Assembly: GCA_014377425.1 (NCBI GenBank) | Contig: JACMPQ010000050.1 | Coordinates: 91,168-155,167, forward strand | Length of the DNA stretch: 64,000 nucleotides | Source of the DNA: Microbacteriaceae bacterium | GTDB lineage: Bacteria; Actinomycetota; Actinomycetes; Actinomycetales; Microbacteriaceae | Direction of reading: 5' to 3' | Shown: positions 44,179-56,327 of the stretch, piece by piece | Layout: each line of letters begins with the position of its first letter | Numbering within the stretch: position 1 is the first letter of the stretch | Position numbers and translations under genes: made by a program | The notes under the pieces: generated by a model | The model's input: only the letters and a program-made list of their open reading frames with translations | What the model was told of the DNA's origin: nothing | The model's database searches: none

Positions 44179-44537
44179 TACAGGTCCTCACCGGACTTCT
44201 TGGCGTAGCGGATACGAACGGTCTTCTTGACACCGTTCTTCTCCACTTCCTCTAAACGGAACCCGACGCGCGTGGGCGTCTTGGTCTTGGGGTCGATCAA
44301 GGCAACGTTCGACACGTGGATCGGAGCCTCGCGGGTCTCGATACCACCGGTCTTGGTGCCACGATCGGTCTGGCCGGCGCGCACGTGCTTCTTGACGAAG
44401 TTCACGCCTTCGACGACAACACGGTTGCGGTCAACGAGAACCTCGAGAACGCGACCCTGCTTGCCACGGGAGCCCCCGCGGTCTTGGCGACGGCCAGTGA
44501 TGACCTGAACCAGGTCACCCTTTTTAATGTTAGCCAT
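44178..44537 (-). CDS. rplX: 50S ribosomal protein L24
   Basis: [43 protein letters not shown]. Confidence 0.98.
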   Translation of the reverse strand: MANIKKGDLVQVITGRRQDRGGSRGKQGRVLEVLVDRNRVVVEGVNFVKKHVRAGQTDRGTKTGGIETREAPIHVSNVALIDPKTKTPTRVGFRLEEVEKNGVKKTVRIRYAKKSGEDL

Positions 44538-44540
44538 AAG

Positions 44541-44909
44541 TTAAATAACCTCCGGGGCGAGCGAGATGATCTTCATGAACTTCTTGTCGCGAAGCTCACG
44601 GCCGACTGGCCCGAAGATGCGGGTACCACGGGGGTCCCCATCAGCCTTCAGGATGACGGCGGCGTTCTCGTCAAACTTGATGTAGGAACCGTCAGCGCGA
44701 CGGGTTTCCTTCTTGGTGCGAACGATGACCGCTTTCACGATGTCACCCTTCTTGACGTTGCCGCCCGGGATGGCATCCTTCACCGTGGCGACAATGATGT
44801 CGCCGAGCCCCGCGTACCGGCGGCCGGAGCCACCGAGTACGCGGATGGTGAGGAGCATTTTGGCGCCGGTGTTGTCGGCAACCTTGACGCGTGATTCCTG
44901 CTGAAGCAT
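44541..44909 (-). CDS. rplN: 50S ribosomal protein L14
   Basis: [37 protein letters not shown]. Confidence 0.99.
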   Translation of the reverse strand: MLQQESRVKVADNTGAKMLLTIRVLGGSGRRYAGLGDIIVATVKDAIPGGNVKKGDIVKAVIVRTKKETRRADGSYIKFDENAAVILKADGDPRGTRIFGPVGRELRDKKFMKIISLAPEVI

Positions 44910-44942
44910 CTGTATCTCCTACTGATAAGTAAGCGCGGACGC

Positions 44943-45260
44943 TTACTTAGCCTTTTCGAGGATTGCGACCAGGCGCCAGCGCTTGGTGGCGCTCAGCGGA
45001 CGAGTCTCGCTGATTTCCACCATGTCGCCGATACCGGCGGCGTTGAGCTCGTCGTGCACCTTGACCTTGGACGTACGGCGGATGACCTTGCCGTACAACG
45101 GGTGCTTTACGCGGTCTTCGACCTCAACGGTGATGGTTTTGTCCATCTTGTCGCTGAGAACGTAGCCACGGCGGCTCTTGCGGTAACCGCGAGCTTCAGC
45201 ATCCTTGACGTCATGAGCGGCGTGCTCGTGGGTGGTTGCAGTTTCCTTGGCCGTTGCCAT
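44943..45260 (-). CDS. rpsQ: 30S ribosomal protein S17
   Basis: [40 protein letters not shown]. Confidence 0.98.
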   Translation of the reverse strand: MATAKETATTHEHAAHDVKDAEARGYRKSRRGYVLSDKMDKTITVEVEDRVKHPLYGKVIRRTSKVKVHDELNAAGIGDMVEISETRPLSATKRWRLVAILEKAK

Positions 45261-45622
45261 TACTTCGCCTCCTCATTCTTCTCGGATGAAGCGTCGGCTT
45301 CACCGGTGGTCTCGGTGGCGTCAGCGTCAGCATCCGCAACCGTCTTCTTGGCCTTCTTGGGAGCCTTGACCGCCGGGGTGACAACCTCGGTGGCTACGGG
45401 CGTCGCGCGAATACCGAGCTCACGTTCACGGAGAACCGTGTAAATGCGCGCGATGTCACGCTTGACGGCCCGAAGGCGTCCGTGACTCTCGAGCTGGCCG
45501 GTTGCGGACTGGAAGCGCAGGTTGAACAGCTCTTCCTTGGCTTTTTTGAGTTCGTCGAAGAGTCGAGCGTCTTCAAAAGTGTCTAGCTCGACGGGGACGA
45601 GCTCCTTGGAACCGATCGCCAT
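45260..45622 (-). CDS. rpmC: 50S ribosomal protein L29 with long C-terminal extension
   Basis: [51 protein letters not shown] then acidic/Lys-Ala tail. Confidence 0.97.
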   Translation of the reverse strand: MAIGSKELVPVELDTFEDARLFDELKKAKEELFNLRFQSATGQLESHGRLRAVKRDIARIYTVLRERELGIRATPVATEVVTPAVKAPKKAKKTVADADADATETTGEADASSEKNEEAK

Positions 45623-46041
45623 TATGCGTCGCCCTCCTCGCGCTTGATGATGCGTGCCTTGAGCGGCAGCTTGTGGATTGCGCGAGTCATTGCCTCGCGC
45701 GCGGTTGCCTCGTCTACACCGGCGAGCTCAAAGAGCACGCGTCCCGGCTTGACGTTGGCGATCCACCACTCGGGTGATCCCTTACCGGAACCCATGCGGG
45801 TTTCGGCGGGTTTCTTGGTGAGCGGGCGGTCGGGGTAGATGTTGATCCACACCTTCCCACCACGCTTGATGTGACGCGTCATCGCGATACGAGCTGCCTC
45901 GATCTGGCGGTTCGTCACATAGGCGGGGGTGATGGCCTGGATGCCATACTCACCGAACGACACCGTCGTGCCACCAGTGGCGTGACCACTGCGACCCGGG
46001 TGGTGCTGCTTACGGTGCTTGACCTTACGGGGAATCAACAT
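45622..46041 (-). CDS. rplP: 50S ribosomal protein L16
   Basis: [36 protein letters not shown]. Confidence 0.99.
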   Translation of the reverse strand: MLIPRKVKHRKQHHPGRSGHATGGTTVSFGEYGIQAITPAYVTNRQIEAARIAMTRHIKRGGKVWINIYPDRPLTKKPAETRMGSGKGSPEWWIANVKPGRVLFELAGVDEATAREAMTRAIHKLPLKARIIKREEGDA

Positions 46042-46043
46042 TG

Positions 46044-46841
46044 TTACGCCTCAACTCCTACGGCTGCCGGGGCAGCTGCTTCGGTACGGGGTGCAGCACT
46101 GGTGGGAGCCGTGCGTCGCGGGCGGTCTGAACCGTCGCGGCGGTCGTCACGACGCTCGGGACGCGAGCTCTTGGCGTTGGCCTGCTCGCGCGCGAGCTCC
46201 TTGTTGGTGATGTCGCCCTTGTAAATCCAGACCTTGACGCCGATACGACCGAAGGTCGTCTTGGCCTCATAAAATCCGTAGTCGATGTTCGCGCGCAGGG
46301 TATGCAGCGGAACGCGACCCTCACGGTAGAACTCCGAGCGGCTCATCTCGGCGCCGCCGAGACGACCGGAAACCTGGATGCGAACACCCTTGGCTCCGGC
46401 ACGCTGAGCGCCCTGAAGGCCCTTGCGCATGGCACGACGGAACGCCACGCGAGCAGTGAGCTGCTCGGCGATGCCCTGTGCAACCAGCTGCGCTTCGGCT
46501 TCGGGGTTCTTGACCTCGAGGATGTTGAGCTGGATCTGCTTGCCCGAGAGCTTCTCGAGGTCGGAGCGGATGCGCTCGGCCTCGGCGCCACGACGGCCAA
46601 TCACGATGCCCGGACGGGCGGTGTGAATGTCGACGCGAACGCGGTCACGGGTGCGCTCGATCTCGATACGTGCGACTCCGGCGCGGTCAAGCGACGTCTT
46701 CAGCAGGTTACGGATCTTGATGTCTTCAGCGACGAAGTCGCTGTAACGCTGGCCCACCTTGGTGCTGTCTGAGAACCAACGCGACACGTGGTCGGTGGTG
46801 ATTCCTAGACGGAAGCCGTAGGGGTTTACTTTCTGGCCCAT
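46044..46841 (-). CDS. rpsC: 30S ribosomal protein S3
   Basis: [26 protein letters not shown]. Confidence 0.99.
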   Translation of the reverse strand: MGQKVNPYGFRLGITTDHVSRWFSDSTKVGQRYSDFVAEDIKIRNLLKTSLDRAGVARIEIERTRDRVRVDIHTARPGIVIGRRGAEAERIRSDLEKLSGKQIQLNILEVKNPEAEAQLVAQGIAEQLTARVAFRRAMRKGLQGAQRAGAKGVRIQVSGRLGGAEMSRSEFYREGRVPLHTLRANIDYGFYEAKTTFGRIGVKVWIYKGDITNKELAREQANAKSSRPERRDDRRDGSDRPRRTAPTSAAPRTEAAAPAAVGVEA

Positions 46842-47242
46842 TACTTCTTTCCTGACTTCTTCGAGGCGACGGCGTCAGCAACATCGGCATCTTCGGGGGT
46901 TCCCAGGATGATGGTGATGTGGCTGGTGCGCTTCAGGATCTGGAACGCGCGGCCCTGGGCTCGCGGCTGGAAGCGCTTGAGCGTGGCGCCCTCGTCGACG
47001 TAAGCCGTCGTGACGAACAGGTCTTGGTCGTCGAGGTAGCTGTTGCTTGCTTCAGCCTTGACTCGCGCGTTGGCCATGGCCGACTCGACGAGCTTGTAGA
47101 CGGGATCGCTTGCACCCTGCGGGGCGAACTTCAGGATGGCCAAGGCCTCCATCGCCTGCTTGCCACGGATCATATTGACGACGCGACGAGCCTTCGTGGG
47201 GGTAACGCGGATATGACGCACACGTGCGACTGATTCCACCAT
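46841..47242 (-). CDS. rplV: 50S ribosomal protein L22
   Basis: [35 protein letters not shown]. Confidence 0.98.
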   Translation of the reverse strand: MVESVARVRHIRVTPTKARRVVNMIRGKQAMEALAILKFAPQGASDPVYKLVESAMANARVKAEASNSYLDDQDLFVTTAYVDEGATLKRFQPRAQGRAFQILKRTSHITIILGTPEDADVADAVASKKSGKK

Positions 47243-47265
47243 TTCTCTCCTCCTCAGTCACCGCG

Positions 47266-47547
47266 TTAGCGGCGACGACCCTTCTTGTCGTCCTTCTCGT
47301 GGCCACGGAAGGTACGAGTGGGAGCGAACTCACCGAGCTTGTGGCCAACCATGGTTTCGGTGATGAACACCGGGATGTGCTTGCGACCGTCGTGAACCGC
47401 GATGGTGTGTCCCAGGAACGACGGGATGATCATCGAGCGGCGCGACCAGGTCTTGATAACGCTCTTGCTGCTGGCTTCATTCGCCTTGGCCACCTTGCGA
47501 AACAGGTGGTCGTCAACGAAGGGGCCTTTTTTGAGACTGCGTGGCAT
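47266..47547 (-). CDS. rpsS: 30S ribosomal protein S19
   Basis: [40 protein letters not shown]. Confidence 0.99.
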   Translation of the reverse strand: MPRSLKKGPFVDDHLFRKVAKANEASSKSVIKTWSRRSMIIPSFLGHTIAVHDGRKHIPVFITETMVGHKLGEFAPTRTFRGHEKDDKKGRRR

Positions 47548-47559
47548 CCTCTACAACTC

Positions 47560-48399
47560 CTATTTGCGCTTCTTGCCGACATTGCGGCGGCGGACGATGA
47601 GCTTGTCGCTCTCTTTGTTGATGTGGCGCGTGCGGCCTTCTTTCTGGCCCCACGGCGTCACCGGGTGACGTCCACCGGAGGTCTTACCCTCACCACCACC
47701 GTGCGGGTGGTCAACCGGGTTCATGGCAACACCACGAACGGTCGGACGAACGCCCTTCCAGCGCATACGTCCGGCCTTACCCCAGTTGATGTTCGACTGC
47801 TCGGCGTTGCCGACCTCGCCGATTGTCGCGCGGCAGCGGGCATCCACGTTGCGGATTTCACCGGACGGCAGGCGAAGCTGAGCGTACGGGCCATCCTTGG
47901 CGACGAGACGAACACTCGTACCCGCTGAACGGGCCATTTTGGCACCGCCGCCCGGCTTGAGTTCGATCGCGTGGATAACGGTTCCGACTGGGATATTTCG
48001 CAGCGGAAGGTTGTTACCCGGCTTGATGTCGGCGGAAGCGCCCGACTCAATGATGTCGCCCTGCTTGAGCTTGTTCGGAGCGATGATGTAGCGCTTCGAG
48101 CCGTCAAGGAAGTGCAACAGCGCGATGCGCGCGGTGCGGTTGGGGTCGTACTCGATTTCGGCAACGCGAGCGTTGACGCCATCTTTGTCGTGACGACGGA
48201 AGTCGATCAGACGGTACATGCGCTTGTGGCCACCACCGATATGACGGGTGGTAATGCGGCCGGCGTTGTTACGGCCACCGGTCTTCGACAGGGGGCGCAG
48301 GAGCGACTTTTCCGGGGTCGAACGTGTGATCTCGGCAAAATCTGAAACCGAGGATCCACGGCGACCGGGGGTCGTGGGCTTGTACTTACGAATAGCCAT
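47560..48399 (-). CDS. rplB: 50S ribosomal protein L2
   Basis: [37 protein letters not shown]...[21 protein letters not shown]. Confidence 0.99.
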   Translation of the reverse strand: MAIRKYKPTTPGRRGSSVSDFAEITRSTPEKSLLRPLSKTGGRNNAGRITTRHIGGGHKRMYRLIDFRRHDKDGVNARVAEIEYDPNRTARIALLHFLDGSKRYIIAPNKLKQGDIIESGASADIKPGNNLPLRNIPVGTVIHAIELKPGGGAKMARSAGTSVRLVAKDGPYAQLRLPSGEIRNVDARCRATIGEVGNAEQSNINWGKAGRMRWKGVRPTVRGVAMNPVDHPHGGGEGKTSGGRHPVTPWGQKEGRTRHINKESDKLIVRRRNVGKKRK

Positions 48400-48417
48400 A
48401 GTATTTTTCCCCTGTTC

Positions 48418-48717
48418 CTAGCCGACAGCAGTGAAGATGTCGATGGAACCGGACTTGAGGGTCACGATCGCGCGCTTGGTGTCTTTGCGCTTTCCGAGAC
48501 CGAACTTGGTACGGCGGGTCTTACCCTTTTTGTTGAGGGTGTTGATTGACGCGACCTCGACCGAGAAGATCTTCTCGATAGCGAGCTTGATCTCGGTCTT
48601 GTTCGAACGGGGGTCCACGATGAACGTGTACTTGCCCATGTCAATCAGGCTGTAGCTCTTCTCAGAGACAACAGGCGACAGGATGACGTCGCGCGGATCC
48701 TTGAACGTGATGGTCAT
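48418..48717 (-). CDS. rplW: 50S ribosomal protein L23
   Basis: [45 protein letters not shown]. Confidence 0.98.
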   Translation of the reverse strand: MTITFKDPRDVILSPVVSEKSYSLIDMGKYTFIVDPRSNKTEIKLAIEKIFSVEVASINTLNKKGKTRRTKFGLGKRKDTKRAIVTLKSGSIDIFTAVG

Positions 48718-49466
48718 GCGCTGAGCTCCTTCTCGGCTGCAGCCCGCTCGGGGCTGACGCGCTTCTTGCTAAAGGCACCGGTGACGCCGGTGATGGCGCG
48801 ATCCTTCTCGGCCGCAGCCGCAGGTCCCGCGACGAATGCGTCGAAGGAGCCCTTGGTAAAGACGATGTCGTCGGAGACGAGCACGTCATAGGCGTTGAGC
48901 TGGTCCCAGGAGAGAACATGTACGGCCGGGATGTTGCGAACGCTCTTGCGGCTCAGCTCGTCGCTGCGCTCCAGAACGATCAGAACATGCTTGCTCGTTG
49001 CGATGTTTTCCAAGAGCGCCACGATGGTCTTCGTCGACGGGGTCTCACCGATGGAGAGGGAGTCGACGACGTGGATGCGGCTTCCGCGAGCACGGTCAGA
49101 CAATGCACCGCGAAGGGCGGCAGCAATCATCTTCTTGGGGGTGCGCTGCGAGTAGTCGCGCGGGTGGGGTCCGTGGACAATTCCACCACCGGTCATGTGC
49201 GGGGCGCGGATCGAGCCCTGACGAGCGCGACCGGTTCCCTTCTGCTTGAACGGCTTGCGGCCGGCACCAGAAACTTCACCACGGCGCAGCGTGTTGTGCG
49301 TTCCCTGGCGAGCGGCGGCGCGCTGGGCGACGACGACCTGGTGGATCAGCGGAACGTTGGTCTGCACGTCGAAGGTTTCGGCGGGCAGATCGACAGTGCC
49401 GACCTTCTTACCCGAGGAATCAATGACGTCGAGAGTAGCCGGAGCCGATTCGAGTTGCTCGGTCAT
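48714..49466 (-). CDS. rplD: 50S ribosomal protein L4
   Basis: [54 protein letters not shown]. Confidence 0.99.
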   Translation of the reverse strand: MTEQLESAPATLDVIDSSGKKVGTVDLPAETFDVQTNVPLIHQVVVAQRAAARQGTHNTLRRGEVSGAGRKPFKQKGTGRARQGSIRAPHMTGGGIVHGPHPRDYSQRTPKKMIAAALRGALSDRARGSRIHVVDSLSIGETPSTKTIVALLENIATSKHVLIVLERSDELSRKSVRNIPAVHVLSWDQLNAYDVLVSDDIVFTKGSFDAFVAGPAAAAEKDRAITGVTGAFSKKRVSPERAAAEKELSA

Positions 49467-49469
49467 GGG

Positions 49470-50120
49470 TTACGCCCCCTTCACTGCGTTGCGGACGAAT
49501 ACGATGCGGCCGCGAGCTCCGGGAACGGCACCCTTTACCAGGATGATTCCCTTCTCGAGGTCGACCGCGTGAACCTTGAGGTTCAGCACCGAGACGCGCT
49601 CGCCACCCATACGACCGGCCATGCGCATGCCCTTGAAGACACGGCTGGGGGTCGAGGAGGCACCGATCGAGCCGGGCTTGCGGTGGTTACGGTGCGAACC
49701 GTGGGAGGAGGAGACACCCTTGAAGTTGTGACGCTTCATAACACCGGCGAAACCCTTACCCTTGCTGGTGCCCACGACGTCAACCTTTTGGCCGGCCTCG
49801 AAGATATCAACGGCAATTTCCTGGCCGAGGGTGTAGGTGTCGGAGTCAGCGGTGCGAACCTCGGTGACGTGGCGGCGAGGAGTTACGCCAGCCTTGTCAA
49901 AGTGCCCGGTCATCGGCTGGTTCACCTTGCGGGGGTCGATCTGGCCATAGGCGATCTGAACCGCGCTGTAGCCGTCAACCTCGGGTGTACGCAGTTGCGT
50001 TACAACGTTGGGCGAGACCTCGATAACGGTCACGGGAATGAGCTTGTTGTTCTCGTCCCAGACCTGGGTCATACCCAGCTTGGTTCCGAGAAGTCCGCGG
50101 CTCGTCTTTGCGATAGTCAT
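49470..50120 (-). CDS. rplC: 50S ribosomal protein L3
   Basis: [67 protein letters not shown]. Confidence 0.99.
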   Translation of the reverse strand: MTIAKTSRGLLGTKLGMTQVWDENNKLIPVTVIEVSPNVVTQLRTPEVDGYSAVQIAYGQIDPRKVNQPMTGHFDKAGVTPRRHVTEVRTADSDTYTLGQEIAVDIFEAGQKVDVVGTSKGKGFAGVMKRHNFKGVSSSHGSHRNHRKPGSIGASSTPSRVFKGMRMAGRMGGERVSVLNLKVHAVDLEKGIILVKGAVPGARGRIVFVRNAVKGA

Positions 50121-50128
50121 ACCGGGCC

Positions 50129-50437
50129 CTACAGCTTGATCTCGATGTTGACATCGGCCGGCAGGTCGAGGCGCATGAGCGAGTCAACGGCCTTCGGTGT
50201 CGGGTCGATGATGTCAATCAGACGCTTGTGCGTACGCTTTTCAAAGTGCTCGCGGCTGTCTTTGTATTTGTGAGGGGAACGGATTACAACAATCACGTTC
50301 TTCTCGGTCGGCAACGGCACCGGGCCGACGACGGTTGCGCCCGCACGGGTCACAGTGTCGACGATCTTGCGGGCCGAGCTATCAATGACCTCGTGGTCGT
50401 ACGACTTAAGTCGAATGCGGATCTTTTGTCCCGCCAT
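50129..50437 (-). CDS. rpsJ: 30S ribosomal protein S10
   Basis: [47 protein letters not shown]. Confidence 0.99.
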   Translation of the reverse strand: MAGQKIRIRLKSYDHEVIDSSARKIVDTVTRAGATVVGPVPLPTEKNVIVVIRSPHKYKDSREHFEKRTHKRLIDIIDPTPKAVDSLMRLDLPADVNIEIKL

Positions 50438-50859
50438 GTCTGACTCTCTCTCTTATAGGCATCGTGGTCTGCGCAGCGCGCAACTATTGGATGCTTGGAT
50501 GCACCAGCGTCAGCTGATTCACCACTTGTTCCCGCTCTTAAACTGCATCTCCCCCACCCACGCGCTCGGGCGTGTCGCCCTCGCCTTGGACGCGCAAACT
50601 TGCGCACCCCAGTGAATCGGTTTGATTGTTCTGCTCTCCGCCGCTGGCACTCGGGCTCGGAGCCCCAGATTTTCAGCACTGCGTGACAGTGACCCGGACA
50701 CTTGGCCCAGAGTATTGAACTTGTCGAGTTTGCCACAGTCTGGGTTCCGCTGCAACCCGGGCGTGTCACGTGGGCGAGTCGCGCGTTTGCTGGGCAAACC
50801 GTGGGGCGCTGCATCCGGCGCTGCATCCGGGTCTGTGTCGGAGTCTCGGCCGGGAACGG

Positions 50860-50895
50860 AAAACGGGGCCAGCCCCGAAAGGCCGACCCCGTTTT
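50860..50895 (-). terminator. Bidirectional intrinsic terminator downstream of tuf
   Basis: aaaacggggccagcccc-gaaa-ggccgaccccgtttt; A-run/T-run flanked GC stem. Confidence 0.85.
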
Positions 50896-50921
50896 GTGGT
50901 GGTGCTAGTGGTGGCGCGTTA

Positions 50922-52115
50922 CTACTTGAGGATCTTGACTACCGTGCCGGCGCCGACGGTGCGGCCACCCTCACGGATGGCGAAGCGCAGGCCAGCCTCC
51001 ATGGCGATCGGCTGAATCAGCGTCACGGTCATTTCGGTGGTGTCGCCGGGCATGATCATCTCGGTGCCCTCGGGCAACGTGATGACGCCGGTGACGTCTG
51101 TGGTGCGGAAGTAGAACTGCGGGCGGTAGTTCGCGTAGAACGGGTTATGACGGCCGCCCTCATCCTTCGAAAGGATATAAGCGTTCGCCTCGAACTCGGT
51201 GTGCGGGGTAACGGTTCCGGGCTTGACAACAACCTGGCCGCGCTCCACGTCTTCACGCTTGGTACCACGAAGAAGCAGTCCGACGTTCTCACCGGCGCGA
51301 GCATCTTCGAGGGTCTTGCGGAACATCTCGATGGCCGTAACGATGGTTTTCGTCGACTTCTCTTTGATTCCGACGATCTCGACCTCGTCGTTGGGGTGGA
51401 GGACTCCACGCTCAACGCGGCCGGTGATGACGGTTCCACGACCGGTGATCGTGAACACATCTTCGACGGGCATGAGGAAGGGCTTGTCGGTCTCGCGAAC
51501 GGGCTCCGGGATGAACTCGTCAACCTTGCTCATCAGGTCAACAACGGTCTCGGCCCAAACGGGGTCGCCCTCGAGTGCCTTCAGCGCCGAAACGCGCACG
51601 ACGGGAGCGTTGTCTCCGTCGAACTCCTGGCTGGAGAGCAGCTCGCGAACCTCGACCTCAACGAGCTCAAGGATTTCCTCATCGTCGACCATGTCGGTCT
51701 TGTTGAGGGCAACAACGATGTACGGCACACCAACCTGGCGAGCAAGCAGCACGTGCTCACGCGTCTGGGGCATGGGGCCATCGGTCGCGGCCACGACGAG
51801 AATCGCGCCGTCCATCTGTGCTGCACCGGTGATCATGTTCTTGATGTAGTCGGCGTGGCCAGGAGCATCGATGTGCGCGTAGTGGCGCTTCTCGGTCTGG
51901 TACTCGACGTGTGAGATGTTGATCGTGATACCGCGCTGCTTCTCTTCCGGCGAGTTATCGATCTGATCGAATGCCGAAGCGGTGTTTAGCGTGGGGTACT
52001 TGTCATGCAGCACCTTGGTGATAGCAGCGGTCAACGTGGTCTTCCCGTGGTCGACGTGACCAATGGTGCCGATGTTGACGTGCGGCTTAGTCCGCTCGAA
52101 CTTTGCCTTCGCCAA
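50922..52115 (-). CDS. tuf: Elongation factor Tu
   Basis: (L)[35 protein letters not shown]; apparent TTG start preceded by GAGGAGG. Confidence 0.98.
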   Translation of the reverse strand: MAKAKFERTKPHVNIGTIGHVDHGKTTLTAAITKVLHDKYPTLNTASAFDQIDNSPEEKQRGITINISHVEYQTEKRHYAHIDAPGHADYIKNMITGAAQMDGAILVVAATDGPMPQTREHVLLARQVGVPYIVVALNKTDMVDDEEILELVEVEVRELLSSQEFDGDNAPVVRVSALKALEGDPVWAETVVDLMSKVDEFIPEPVRETDKPFLMPVEDVFTITGRGTVITGRVERGVLHPNDEVEIVGIKEKSTKTIVTAIEMFRKTLEDARAGENVGLLLRGTKREDVERGQVVVKPGTVTPHTEFEANAYILSKDEGGRHNPFYANYRPQFYFRTTDVTGVITLPEGTEMIMPGDTTEMTVTLIQPIAMEAGLRFAIREGGRTVGAGTVVKILK

Positions 52116-52388
52116 TGGGTCCTCCTCAGGACTTCGTTGTAAGAGCACACGACCAACGGATGTCGGACGCTCGTCTTACTGGTTTTGGGGTGCAACTGAA
52201 TGTTACTGGAAACTACTTTTCGGGCCGAACCGAGGCTTTGGGGCTGCGGTTCGGCACGCGAAATTGTGGGGGCCGGTGCTAGGGGTACTTCGATTTTCAC
52301 TACCTACTGGAGGTTGCTTGCGCCGAGTTACCATCAGCCGGTTCTCATGCCGGCGCGAGCGTCGGAATTCGAACCGCGAGTAGCGAAG

Positions 52389-54506
52389 CTACTCGCCCTT
52401 GTTTTTCTGGATGATCTCGTCGGCGACCGCGCGGGGCACCTCGGAGTAGCTGTCGAAGCTCATCGAGTAGACGGCGCGACCAGAGGTCTTCGACCGCAGG
52501 TCTCCGACGTAACCGAACATTTCAGACAGCGGAACGTTGGCCTTGATGACCTTGACGCCGGTGGCATCCTCCATGGACTGGATCTGGCCACGACGGGAGT
52601 TGAGGTCACCGATAACGTCGCCCATGTATTCCTCGGGGCAACGAACCTCAACGGCCATCAGCGGCTCGAGCAGCGCGGGATCAGCCTTGCGGGCTGCTTC
52701 CTTGAATGCCATCGAGCCGGCAATCTTGAACGCCATTTCCGACGAGTCAACATCGTGGGCTGCACCATCGAGCAGGATCGCCTTGACGCCGACCATGGGG
52801 TAACCGGCGAGCACACCAACCTGCAGTGCATCCTGGATTCCGGCATCAACGGACGGAATGTATTCGCGAGGAATACGCCCACCGGTGACCTTATTTTCGA
52901 ATTCGTAAATCGTGTCGGGCGTGACCCCAAGCGGCTCGAGCGAGATCTGGATCTTGGCGAACTGGCCCGATCCACCCGTCTGCTTCTTGTGGGTGTAATC
53001 GTGCTTCGCAACGATGCGGCGAATGGTTTCGCGGTATGCAACCTGGGGCTTACCCACGTTGGCCTCGACGCCAAACTCACGCTTCATGCGGTCGACCAAG
53101 ATGTCGAGGTGAAGCTCGCCCATTCCCTTGATCACGGTCTGGCCGGTATCAATGTTCTGCTCGGTGCGGAAGGTCGGGTCCTCTTCAGCGAGCTTCTGGA
53201 TCGCAAGACCCAGCTTCTCCTGGTCGGCCTTGGTCTTCGGCTCGATCGCAACCTCGATGACGGGCTCGGGGAAGGTCATCGACTCGAGAACAACCTGGTT
53301 GTTCGGGTCGGTGAGCGTGTCACCCGTGGTGGTGTCTTTGAGGCCGATGACCGCGTAGATGTGCCCGGCGGTGACGGAGTCGACCGGGTTCTCCTTGTTG
53401 GCGTGCATATGGAAGATCTTGCCGATGCGCTCTTTCTTGCCCTTGGTGGCGTTGACGAGCTGCGCACCGGACTCAACGTGACCGGAGTACACGCGGATAT
53501 AGGTGAGGCGACCGAAGAACGGGTGCACGGCGACCTTGAAGGCGAGGGCAGCAAACGGCTCGGTGGCATCCGGGTGGCGAAGAATGATTTTCTCTTCGTC
53601 GCGGGGATCTCTCGCCTCGATGGCGGGAACGTCCAGCGGGGTCGGAAGGTAGTCGACAACGGCGTCAAGCATCGGCTGAACGCCGCGGTTCTTGAACGCG
53701 CTGCCGCAGAGCACCGGGTAGATCTCGCTGTTGACGGTGAGCTTGCGAATAGCCTTCTTGATTTCGGCCACCGAAAAGTCGGTGTCGCCGTTCATGAAGC
53801 GCTCCAGCAGAGCGTCATCGGTCTCGGCGACAACCTCGATGAGGCGCGCACGGTAGTCGTTGGCCTTCTCGATGAGGTCTTCGGGAATGGGCTCGATGTC
53901 GTACTTCGCGCCCAGCTCGACGTCACCCTTGGAGTCTCCGCGCCAGGTCAGCGCGCGCATCTCAACCAGGTCGACAACACCCTCGAAGGTGTTCTCGAAA
54001 CCGATCGGGAGCTGGATGACCAGGGGCTTGGCGCCGAGGCGCTTGATGATGGTGTCGACGGTGTAGTAGAAGTCCGCGCCGAGCTTGTCCATCTTGTTGA
54101 CGAAGCAAATGCGGGGAACGTCGTATTTGTCGGCCTGGCGCCAGACGGTCTCTGACTGGGGCTCAACGCCCTCCTTGCCGTCGAACACTGCAACGGCGCC
54201 GTCGAGAACGCGGAGTGAACGCTCCACCTCAACGGTGAAGTCCACGTGGCCGGGGGTGTCGATGATGTTGATCTGATTCTTGTTCCAGAAACAGGTGGTG
54301 GCGGCGGAGGTGATCGTGATGCCACGTTCCTGCTCCTGTGCCATCCAGTCCATGGTGGCTGCGCCATCGTGAACTTCACCGATTTTGTGGGTGATTCCCG
54401 TGTAAAAGAGGATGCGCTCGGTCGTCGTCGTCTTGCCGGCATCGATGTGAGCCATGATGCCGATGTTGCGGACCTTGTTCAGGTCGGTGAGCACGTCTTG
54501 TGCCAC
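52389..54506 (-). CDS. fusA: Elongation factor G
   Basis: [43 protein letters not shown]. Confidence 0.99.
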   Translation of the reverse strand: MAQDVLTDLNKVRNIGIMAHIDAGKTTTTERILFYTGITHKIGEVHDGAATMDWMAQEQERGITITSAATTCFWNKNQINIIDTPGHVDFTVEVERSLRVLDGAVAVFDGKEGVEPQSETVWRQADKYDVPRICFVNKMDKLGADFYYTVDTIIKRLGAKPLVIQLPIGFENTFEGVVDLVEMRALTWRGDSKGDVELGAKYDIEPIPEDLIEKANDYRARLIEVVAETDDALLERFMNGDTDFSVAEIKKAIRKLTVNSEIYPVLCGSAFKNRGVQPMLDAVVDYLPTPLDVPAIEARDPRDEEKIILRHPDATEPFAALAFKVAVHPFFGRLTYIRVYSGHVESGAQLVNATKGKKERIGKIFHMHANKENPVDSVTAGHIYAVIGLKDTTTGDTLTDPNNQVVLESMTFPEPVIEVAIEPKTKADQEKLGLAIQKLAEEDPTFRTEQNIDTGQTVIKGMGELHLDILVDRMKREFGVEANVGKPQVAYRETIRRIVAKHDYTHKKQTGGSGQFAKIQISLEPLGVTPDTIYEFENKVTGGRIPREYIPSVDAGIQDALQVGVLAGYPMVGVKAILLDGAAHDVDSSEMAFKIAGSMAFKEAARKADPALLEPLMAVEVRCPEEYMGDVIGDLNSRRGQIQSMEDATGVKVIKANVPLSEMFGYVGDLRSKTSGRAVYSMSFDSYSEVPRAVADEIIQKNKGE

Positions 54507-54631
54507 GGGAGTCCTCCGGAAGTAGATGAAAAGTAGAGCCGGTCAAATGCCGACCCCGCGCTTGCTGGGATTGCGAGGAGTTACGGATGGCGCGATACGT
54601 CTGCACCGCGCCATCCGGAGATAACGCCTGG

Positions 54632-55102
54632 TTACCAGCGGTAGTGCGCGAACGCCTTGTTGGCATCCGCCATCTTGTGCGTGTCTTCGCGACGCTTGAC
54701 AGCGGCGCCGAGACCGTTCGATGCGTCGAGGATCTCGTTGGTGAGACGCTCGGTCATCGTCTTTTCACGACGACCCTTGGCGTAGGTGGTCAACCAACGC
54801 AGAGCGAGGGTGTTGGCGCGGTGAGGCTTGACCTCGACCGGGACCTGGTAGGTGGAGCCACCGACGCGGCGGCTCTTGACCTCAATGGTGGGGCGAACGT
54901 TGTCGAGCGCCTTTTTCAAGGTGACGACGGCATCCGCACCGTTCTTGGTGGAAACCCCGAGGAGTGCGTCGTAAACGATGCGCTCGGCGAGGCCCTTTTT
55001 GCCGTCAAGAAGAATCTTGTTGACGAGCTGGGAAACGATGGGTGCGCCGTAAACCGGGTCAGCAATGACCGGACGCTTAGGAGCTGGACCTTTGCGAGGC
55101 AT
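54632..55102 (-). CDS. rpsG: 30S ribosomal protein S7
   Basis: [47 protein letters not shown]. Confidence 0.99.
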   Translation of the reverse strand: MPRKGPAPKRPVIADPVYGAPIVSQLVNKILLDGKKGLAERIVYDALLGVSTKNGADAVVTLKKALDNVRPTIEVKSRRVGGSTYQVPVEVKPHRANTLALRWLTTYAKGRREKTMTERLTNEILDASNGLGAAVKRREDTHKMADANKAFAHYRW

Positions 55103-55476
55103 TACTTCTTCTCCATCTTCGCGCCGTAACGGCTGCGAGCCTGCTTGCGGTTCTTGACGGCCTGGGTGTCCAGTGCGCCACGAACGATCTTGTAACGAAC
55201 ACCGGGGAGGTCTTTTACTCGACCACCGCGCACGAGCACCATCGAGTGCTCCTGCAGGTTGTGACCTTCGCCAGGAATGTAGGCGGTGACCTCGGTACCG
55301 TTGCTCAGCTTGACGCGAGCAACCTTACGCAGAGCCGAGTTCGGCTTCTTCGGGGTGGTGGTGTAAACGCGGGTGCAAACACCGCGCTGCTGGGGGTTGC
55401 CTTTCAGGGCGGGAGCCTTGGTCTTGACGACCTTGGGGCTACGACCCTTACGGACCAACTGCTGAATGGTGGGCAC
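55102..55476 (-). CDS. rpsL: 30S ribosomal protein S12
   Basis: [55 protein letters not shown]. Confidence 0.99.
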   Translation of the reverse strand: MPTIQQLVRKGRSPKVVKTKAPALKGNPQQRGVCTRVYTTTPKKPNSALRKVARVKLSNGTEVTAYIPGEGHNLQEHSMVLVRGGRVKDLPGVRYKIVRGALDTQAVKNRKQARSRYGAKMEKK

Positions 55477-55805
55477 TGCTGACTCCTTGAGATGACTGCA
55501 CGGTGACAGTTATTGCATGTCGCATTCGAAGGCCCCTGTGGAAGCGGATCCCCGAGTTCAAATGGACACGCCAGCGCAACAAAAGGGTTTGTCTTCGCCG
55601 GCGAGTATGCCGTGGGGGCTGAATGTGGCCCAACATGGTTCAGTGCTCGTCTTCGCCGACACCACAGTTTTCACTGTGGACGCGGCTCGGGCACACCGGT
55701 AAAGCTTACCGAGCGGGGGGCGGTGCGGTCAAACCGTGGCACTCAGCGCCAATTTCGGGATGATTTCGCCCTCGATACACCGTGTGCTGATAATCCCGTG
55801 AGCCG

Positions 55806-56327
55806 CTAGCGCGGGCGGGACCGCTCCAATAGCGCGACGCTGAACACCACGAGGCCTGCGATGAACCCAGAGGACAACACAAAGGGGCCGGTGATGTAGC
55901 GGCCAAAAAAGACCGGGATGACAAAAATCTCGGCACGCACCACCGCATAGGCAATTGCTCCCACGAGGGGGCCGACGACCACCGCGGTAAGGGCTGCAGC
56001 CAGGGGGCGTGCGAACAGACCTCTGAAACGTGACTTCAGCACAAACCAGAGCACGACGGCGCAGACAGCTACCACCATGAGAGGACCGACCAGCGGGCCG
56101 GCATCCGGCTCCTCAATGACGTCGCGGTTGATCACAAGGCCGATCACGCCGTAGACGGCAATCACGAGAGCCGCGGTGAGCACGACCGCCATCACGGCGA
56201 GCTGACCGCGACCCGGCACAGCCGAGCGCGGATCCCGCGCGGGTGTGCGTGAATCATCCGGTGGAAAGCGTGGCGGGATAGGCGGCGAATCGTTTCGGTC
56301 AGACACCGGGAGTGTATCCGCGCTCAA
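55806..56327 (-). CDS. Hypothetical membrane protein
   Basis: 173 aa, four predicted hydrophobic segments; overlaps next gene on same strand. Confidence 0.65.
   Translation of the reverse strand: MSADTLPVSDRNDSPPIPPRFPPDDSRTPARDPRSAVPGRGQLAVMAVVLTAALVIAVYGVIGLVINRDVIEEPDAGPLVGPLMVVAVCAVVLWFVLKSRFRGLFARPLAAALTAVVVGPLVGAIAYAVVRAEIFVIPVFFGRYITGPFVLSSGFIAGLVVFSVALLERSRPR

Noticed and set aside
50438-50859. Possible regulatory leader of the S10 operon (~0.4 kb non-coding)
   Set aside because: Length is suggestive but I could not identify a supported promoter or L4-type leader structure by eye.
52200-54155. 651-aa plus-strand ORF opposite fusA
   Set aside because: Antisense shadow of fusA; composition typical of reverse-complement GC-rich coding DNA.
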